10,598 bases of DNA from Entrophospora sp. SA101. Its lineage: Eukaryota > Glomeromycota > Glomeromycetes > Entrophosporales > Entrophosporaceae. Positions within the stretch are counted from its first letter, which is position 1; the number at the start of each line of letters is the position of its first letter. The stretch lies in contig CAUDNR010000113.1 in the NCBI GenBank assembly GCA_958430865.1, positions 1 through 10,598 of the forward strand, in the 5' to 3' direction. The notes beneath the pieces are model-generated. The model did no database searches. It had not been told where the DNA came from and saw only the letters and a list, made by a program, of their open reading frames with translations. This document shows positions 7,286-10,598 of this stretch, in pieces. The translations under genes were made by a program, and so were the position numbers.

Positions 7286-8912
7286 CTAATTTTCTACAAC
7301 ATAATCATCAATAATCTTTAAACAATTAACTAGGCAATCTTTTTCAATAATTTCATCATCACAGAAATTAAGCAGTTGTCTTACAAAAATTTGTCTTAGT
7401 TCAAGTTTTACAATTTGTTCTGCATGTTTAGATGCAAATTTTATACAAAGGTCTGGAAAACTAGAATCAGAAAGAGATCTACATATTTGAAATTTAAAAT
7501 TCTTTTTTTTAATAGTTAAAAAGATTTCAGCTAAAGCAAGATATGTTAAGATACAATATTTTACCTTTTTTGTTCCATGGATCTATTCCACAATTTCATT
7601 AAAAGTTTTGCACCATCCACAATACCTTTTGTTCCATCTATTTCCTAAAAAATATAAAGATGATTATTTTCATTTTTATTTTTATGGGAATAAATTTCAA
7701 TTGATTTTTTCAAATATAATAATTGATTTTTTTTCAAACCTCGTCATTTTGTTGTTGAATCCAATGTTCACAAGTATTATTTTCAGCAATTATATCAGAA
7801 TTTGCAGTGAATGGAATAAATGAACGAGAGTTTACAAAAGTTCCTGAAGTAAATTTTTTTGAAGACAATGGTGATGGCAAAATACTCTTTTCTGGAATAG
7901 CAAATGATTTTGGAAAGCGAGTTCCATCAGCTTTAAACTCAAAAAATTCATGATTAGAATGTTCATCATTTATATGTACAGCAATTTCACAACTGGTTGT
8001 TTGTTTCCTTTGCTAAAAAAAAAAAGAATTGTTGTTTAAAAATTATTTAATCTTACAAATTTTTTTTTTATTCACTTACTTTTATTATATATTTAAAATG
8101 TTGATGAAAATTTTCTAAATGAATCATTAAACAATCAATATCTCTAAATACTAAAGTAACACACCATGCACATCTAGATCCCACAACTTTTTGGGACAAT
8201 TCAGTACCACTAGCATGGAAGATGTAAATTGTTGTTGTTGACTGATCAGGGGCCTCCTTACTTTTTACAATAATAGGGTCTGACTGTTGTGTTTGACTTT
8301 TTTAAAAAAAAATTTTTAATTAATTAATTATCAATAAATTAATAATTAAAATGGATAAATAATAAAAAACCTGGTAGCTAATAAGGATTCTGCTTTTGAG
8401 GATTCTTCTTTTAAGGCTTCCTCTTTTACACGACGTTGAAACAAATCATCCCAGCTGAATTTTTTCTTGGTTTCATTTTTTTTAGTTGACTTGCTTTTTG
8501 GCTTTCTTACATATGATAAATTCCTTTGAAGGATACGTCTCTTTGATTTAGTTTAATCATGGAGGAAAATGTTAATTATTTTATCATTAGTAAAAAAATA
8601 AATAAAATTACACAGATATTTATAATAAATTTTTCATTTGAGACACTTATTTAGTTAGACTCATTTAAATGTGTGATCTGTTATATAAATGTTATTAAAT
8701 TTATAAAAACTTACAGATCTTTTTTTGTTAAGCCAATGGTATAAAGATGTCGGCCCTTTAAATGTGTTCAATGATTTATCAATTCAAAAATATTATATGA
8801 GTGATTAATTGGATGTATGATATTTATCATAATAATTACCAGTAAAGATTTCACGAAAGGTCTCAGAAACCATGTTTTTTGCCACTATTTGTTTTATTGC
8901 CATAGCAACCAT
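7286..8912 (-). CDS. SUZ12: SUZ12-like Polycomb repressive complex 2 subunit (seven exons, 348 aa)
   Basis: SUZ12 is the scaffold of PRC2, which methylates histone H3 Lys27; its VEFS box binds and activates the EZH-type methyltransferase in the nucleus. Exons in transcript order: 8912-8840, 8755-8715, 8540-8371, 8296-8080, 8012-7740, 7644-7565, 7478-7286. All phases agree and introns are GT-AG (67 to 174 nt), although two donors are weak (GTTTTT, GTTTGA) and three acceptors are AAG. The ATG follows an in-frame TAA 24 nt upstream. Domains: residues 17-85 match the SUZ12 N-terminal conserved block, with FTGPTSLYHWLNKK (23-36) then ILQRNLSYV (41-49) and KKKFSWDDLF. A C2H2 finger has Cys137, Cys140, His154 and His159, the exact SUZ12 spacing, preceded by IYIF and followed by the FKYIIK strand. 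The VEFS box (about 250-348) contains LLMKLWNRSM (272-281) and FPDLCIKFASKHAEQI. The protein is about half the length of human SUZ12; only ~50 residues separate the N-terminal block from the finger, so the large C2-like domain is missing. The symbol denotes homology. Confidence 0.9.
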
Positions 8913-9063
8913 TTTGTTTATGTATTTATTTATTTAAAAAAATTTTTATTTGGAGTAAAAACAAAAGAAACAAGAGGGAATAGTAAAGGCGGTTTTTTTG
9001 TAAAAGAATTTTCTTTGGTAGGAATTGTTTTTAGTTTACGTAGTACAGGGAATCTGGTCTACT

Positions 9064-9595
9064 AAATTATTTATGGTAAGAATTTATGTTCAGTTCAGTT
9101 CATAAATCTTGGGGGTGACGATGATGATGATGATCATCACGTATCATCATCTCCCAAGATTAATATTGTGAGATTGAAATCCGCGTCTCACAGTAAATCA
9201 TTTATACTAGTGCTTTAGTTATTTTGATACAACTGTAGCCGAGTGCTCCTTGGTAGGTTTTAATCCCAATTGCAATTACTTCTTTAATGTGCATGGTATT
9301 AATAGCTATTTGTCTATTAACCCATGGGGGTGATGTTTATTCCCTCTGGTAACATTTTCTCGGTAGTTCTTTGTTATCTGCCTGAGCCGGCACGTCTCCA
9401 AGATATTTATAATCCTAAATATCTGCCTCGGTTCTTTAGGCTTTCTTATTACTTAGCCACGATTTATTGGGCCTTGTTCTGTTGTATTTTAGGTTCAGTG
9501 TTTGGACTGATCGCACCTAGCTAGGATTTGCTCTTCTTAGGTGTTGGCCTAAGCTAAATAAAAATAAAGAAAATAAAATAAAATTAAAAGAAATA
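9064..9595 (+). mobile_element. SINE-like or other structured dispersed repeat
   Basis: This block has higher GC than its surroundings and ends in an A-rich tail (9555-9593), a layout typical of retroposed elements. It holds several stable stems: 9105-9113 with 9153-9161 (AATCTTGGG/CCCAAGATT), 9167-9173 with 9186-9192 (TGTGAGA/TCTCACA), the palindrome CCTAGCTAGG at 9516-9525, and CTTAGG/CCTAAG at 9536-9553 just before the tail. TAGCCGAGTG (9236-9245) resembles a polymerase III A box and GGTTTTAATCC (9256-9266) resembles a B box (GGTTCGAATCC), but they start only 20 bp apart, closer than in tRNAs. A 67-codon open frame (9324-9524) reads a Tyr/Leu/Phe-rich product that looks like repeat translation. 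The wording is reminiscent of abundant repeats in Rhizophagus genomes, from memory only. No flanking duplication was found, so the ends are approximate. Confidence 0.4.
9105..9161. repeat. Imperfect hairpin with GAT/ATC loop
   Basis: The outer arms AATCTTGGG and CCCAAGATT pair perfectly. Inside, a (GAT)n run on the left faces ATC units on the right, so the stem can continue imperfectly. At its centre is the perfect palindrome TGATGATCATCA (9128-9139). It sits at the presumed 5' end of the structured repeat. Confidence 0.75.
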
Positions 9596-9924
9596 TATAC
9601 AGCTATACTTATCAAATATGTCCCCTGGTAAGATAGTAAAACAATAATAATATAGTGTTGAATATAAAATGAGAGAATATGGTTAATGCACAGAATTAGT
9701 ATGAATTCATTGTTTCGAAAATATAATATTCGAAGACTCATTCTATTTTAATTGAACAGGTTTTCTGGTTCGTTTATGCTTTGCTTATATTTTGTTTTAC
9801 TAATCATAATGACTTTGTGGAACATTTCGGTAATTGAATTTTCATGTTTATTCGTGTTCCGTCTTCTCTCCTAGGATACTTTTTCCGTGACAGGGTGCCT
9901 GATCAATTCTTCCGTATAAAAGGT
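9596..9924. other. Gene-free AT-rich spacer
   Basis: No gene is recognised. It holds a short imperfect palindrome around 9714-9737 (TTCGAAAATATAATATTCGAAG) of unknown meaning and a TATA-like box at its right edge. Confidence 0.45.
9915..9923 (+). promoter_or_regulatory. TATA-like element
   Basis: TATAAAAGG matches a strong eukaryotic TATA consensus. It lies about 500 bp before the candidate start codon at 10412, which is too far for a simple core promoter unless a long or spliced 5' leader is present. In such AT-rich DNA it may be chance. Confidence 0.2.
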
Positions 9925-9984
9925 CGAATTTTGAATTTTCGAATTTTTGAATTTTAATCTTTTTGAATTTTAACCTTTTCGAAT
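9925..9984. repeat. Short GAATTTT tandem array
   Basis: Five or six imperfect copies of a TTCGAATTTT/TTTGAATTTT unit of about 7 to 12 bp run head to tail directly before the longer 48-bp repeat. It is strongly T-rich on this strand. Confidence 0.75.
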
Positions 9985-10008
9985 GTTATTAAAACTTTTA
10001 AAAATAAT

Positions 10009-10230
10009 TTCTTCGATATATTTTTCGTCATAACCTTTCTTTAACGCTTCTTTGTTTCTAAGGATCTATTTTTCGTCATAGCCTTCCTTGAGAGTTTCTT
10101 TGATTCTAAAAGTATATTTTTTAGTAATAGTCTTCCTTGAACACTTCGTTGATTTTAAAAGTATAATTTTCTTCGTAACGTTTCTGTATTCTAAACAGTA
10201 TAATTTTTAGTCCTAACCTTTCTTGATCTC
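10009..10230. repeat. Degenerate ~48-bp minisatellite, five units
   Basis: Units: 10009-10047, 10048-10095, 10096-10144, 10145-10180 (shortened) and 10181-10230. Each starts TTCTTTGATTCTAAAAGTAT or a close variant, continues with a T-rich TTTTTCGTCATAACC-like middle and ends CTTCCTTGAACAC-like. Copies differ at many positions, so the array is old. One strand is pyrimidine-rich throughout. It lies 180 bp upstream of a candidate gene start and could be part of its promoter or leader. Confidence 0.7.
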
Positions 10231-10411
10231 TTATCCCTTATCATTTACTACCATCACTAGTTATTCTCAAGGTACAGTTTTACTTCGTTTGCTTTTTATC
10301 TCCAGAATTTTATTTCTAGGTTTCTTCAGCCATTAATTATATAGTATATGATAATAACATATAGTGTCTTTCGGTGGTAATAGTATTTACTCTTCCTTTC
10401 ATTCATTGGCA

Positions 10412-10598
10412 ATGCTTCCTTTCGTATTTATCCTTGTTTTCACAGGTAATGTTTTTCTGATCACGTATCCCGTTTCTTCCGCTTTAAAATAGTATGTATC
10501 TTAACTTCAGCTTTTCAGCCGAAAACTTAATTCCAATAATATATATGTCTATACAGGTTCGTGACTATAATCTCTTCAGCAAAGGATATGAGGATCCG
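10412..10598 (+). CDS. Possible secreted protein, first two exons (truncated by window end)
   Basis: Exon 1 (10412-10445) encodes MLPFVFILVFT, a hydrophobic stretch like the core of a signal peptide, and ends at a GTAATG donor. The intron 10446-10518 (73 nt) has a CTTAAC branch-site candidate at 10499-10504 and a pyrimidine-rich CTTTTCAG acceptor. Exon 2 (10519-10598) keeps frame and stays open for 26 codons to the edge, reading AENLIPIIYMSIQVRDYNLF then SKGYEDP. Acceptors at 10510 and 10555 both give early stops, which favours this model. In-frame TAA lies upstream with no other ATG between. The signal peptide is short and lacks a basic N-terminus. The phrase VRDYNLFSKGYEDP faintly recalls the start of fibro-slime domains ('RDF...HPDFE'), which is only a guess. 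Confidence 0.4.

Noticed and set aside
7608..7823. 71-codon plus-strand open frame
   Set aside because: Antisense to exons 5 and 6 and the intron between them of the SUZ12-like gene.
8817..9065. 82-codon plus-strand open frame
   Set aside because: Antisense to exon 1 of the SUZ12-like gene and its upstream flank; no motif.
9236..9266. tRNA gene, from A-box and B-box-like words
   Set aside because: Boxes start only 20 bp apart and no cloverleaf or acceptor stem can be drawn around them.
9324..9524. 66-codon plus-strand ORF as a real protein gene
   Set aside because: Contained inside the structured repeat block; its product looks like translated dispersed repeat, so I kept it as part of the repeat.
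9517..9741. 74-codon minus-strand open frame
   Set aside because: Runs through the A-rich tail of the structured repeat; composition is low complexity.
1..10598. CRISPR array, bacterial operon or prokaryotic defence system
   Set aside because: No regularly spaced identical repeats, no long intronless genes or ribosome-binding sites; the gene structure is clearly eukaryotic.

Overview
This is a very AT-rich eukaryotic window with short GT-AG introns, two recognisable intron-containing genes, and intergenic space filled with decayed mobile elements. One gene is a velvet-domain regulator, a family essentially confined to fungi. Together with the base composition, the Fanzor and hAT remnants, and a dispersed-repeat style at the right end that resembles arbuscular mycorrhizal genomes, the best guess is Glomeromycotina (Rhizophagus-like). 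That placement is inference, not a database match.

Layout from left to right. 1-1083: no recognisable gene. 1084-1560: a broken Fanzor (eukaryotic TnpB-like, RNA-guided nuclease family) relic. 1561-2607: AT-rich sequence. 2608-2799: a short element with 26-bp terminal inverted repeats, just upstream of the velvet gene. 3089-4369 (+): a six-exon velvet-family gene, reconstructed as 256 residues. 4370-5419: 3' flank and microsatellites. 5420-5590: a MITE-like inverted-repeat element. 5927-6681: a 755-bp hAT-like non-autonomous element that still carries a 90-codon leftover of coding sequence. 7286-8912 (-): a seven-exon gene, 348 residues, that I identify as a compact SUZ12 homologue (PRC2 subunit: N-terminal conserved block, C2H2 zinc finger, VEFS box). 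9064-9595: a structured, less AT-rich, SINE-like repeat with hairpins and an A-rich tail. 9925-10230: T-rich short tandem repeats, including a degenerate ~48-bp minisatellite. 10412-10598 (+): probable first two exons of a secreted-protein gene running off the window.

The velvet and SUZ12 genes are convergent, with stop codons 2.9 kb apart, and the space between them is mostly transposon debris. One is a sequence-specific transcription factor family linked in other fungi to development, sporulation and secondary metabolism. The other is the scaffold of the H3K27 methyltransferase complex. Nothing in the sequence shows that they work together; the pairing is only suggestive. All splice models were made by eye from frame continuity, GT-AG signals and conservation with known family members.
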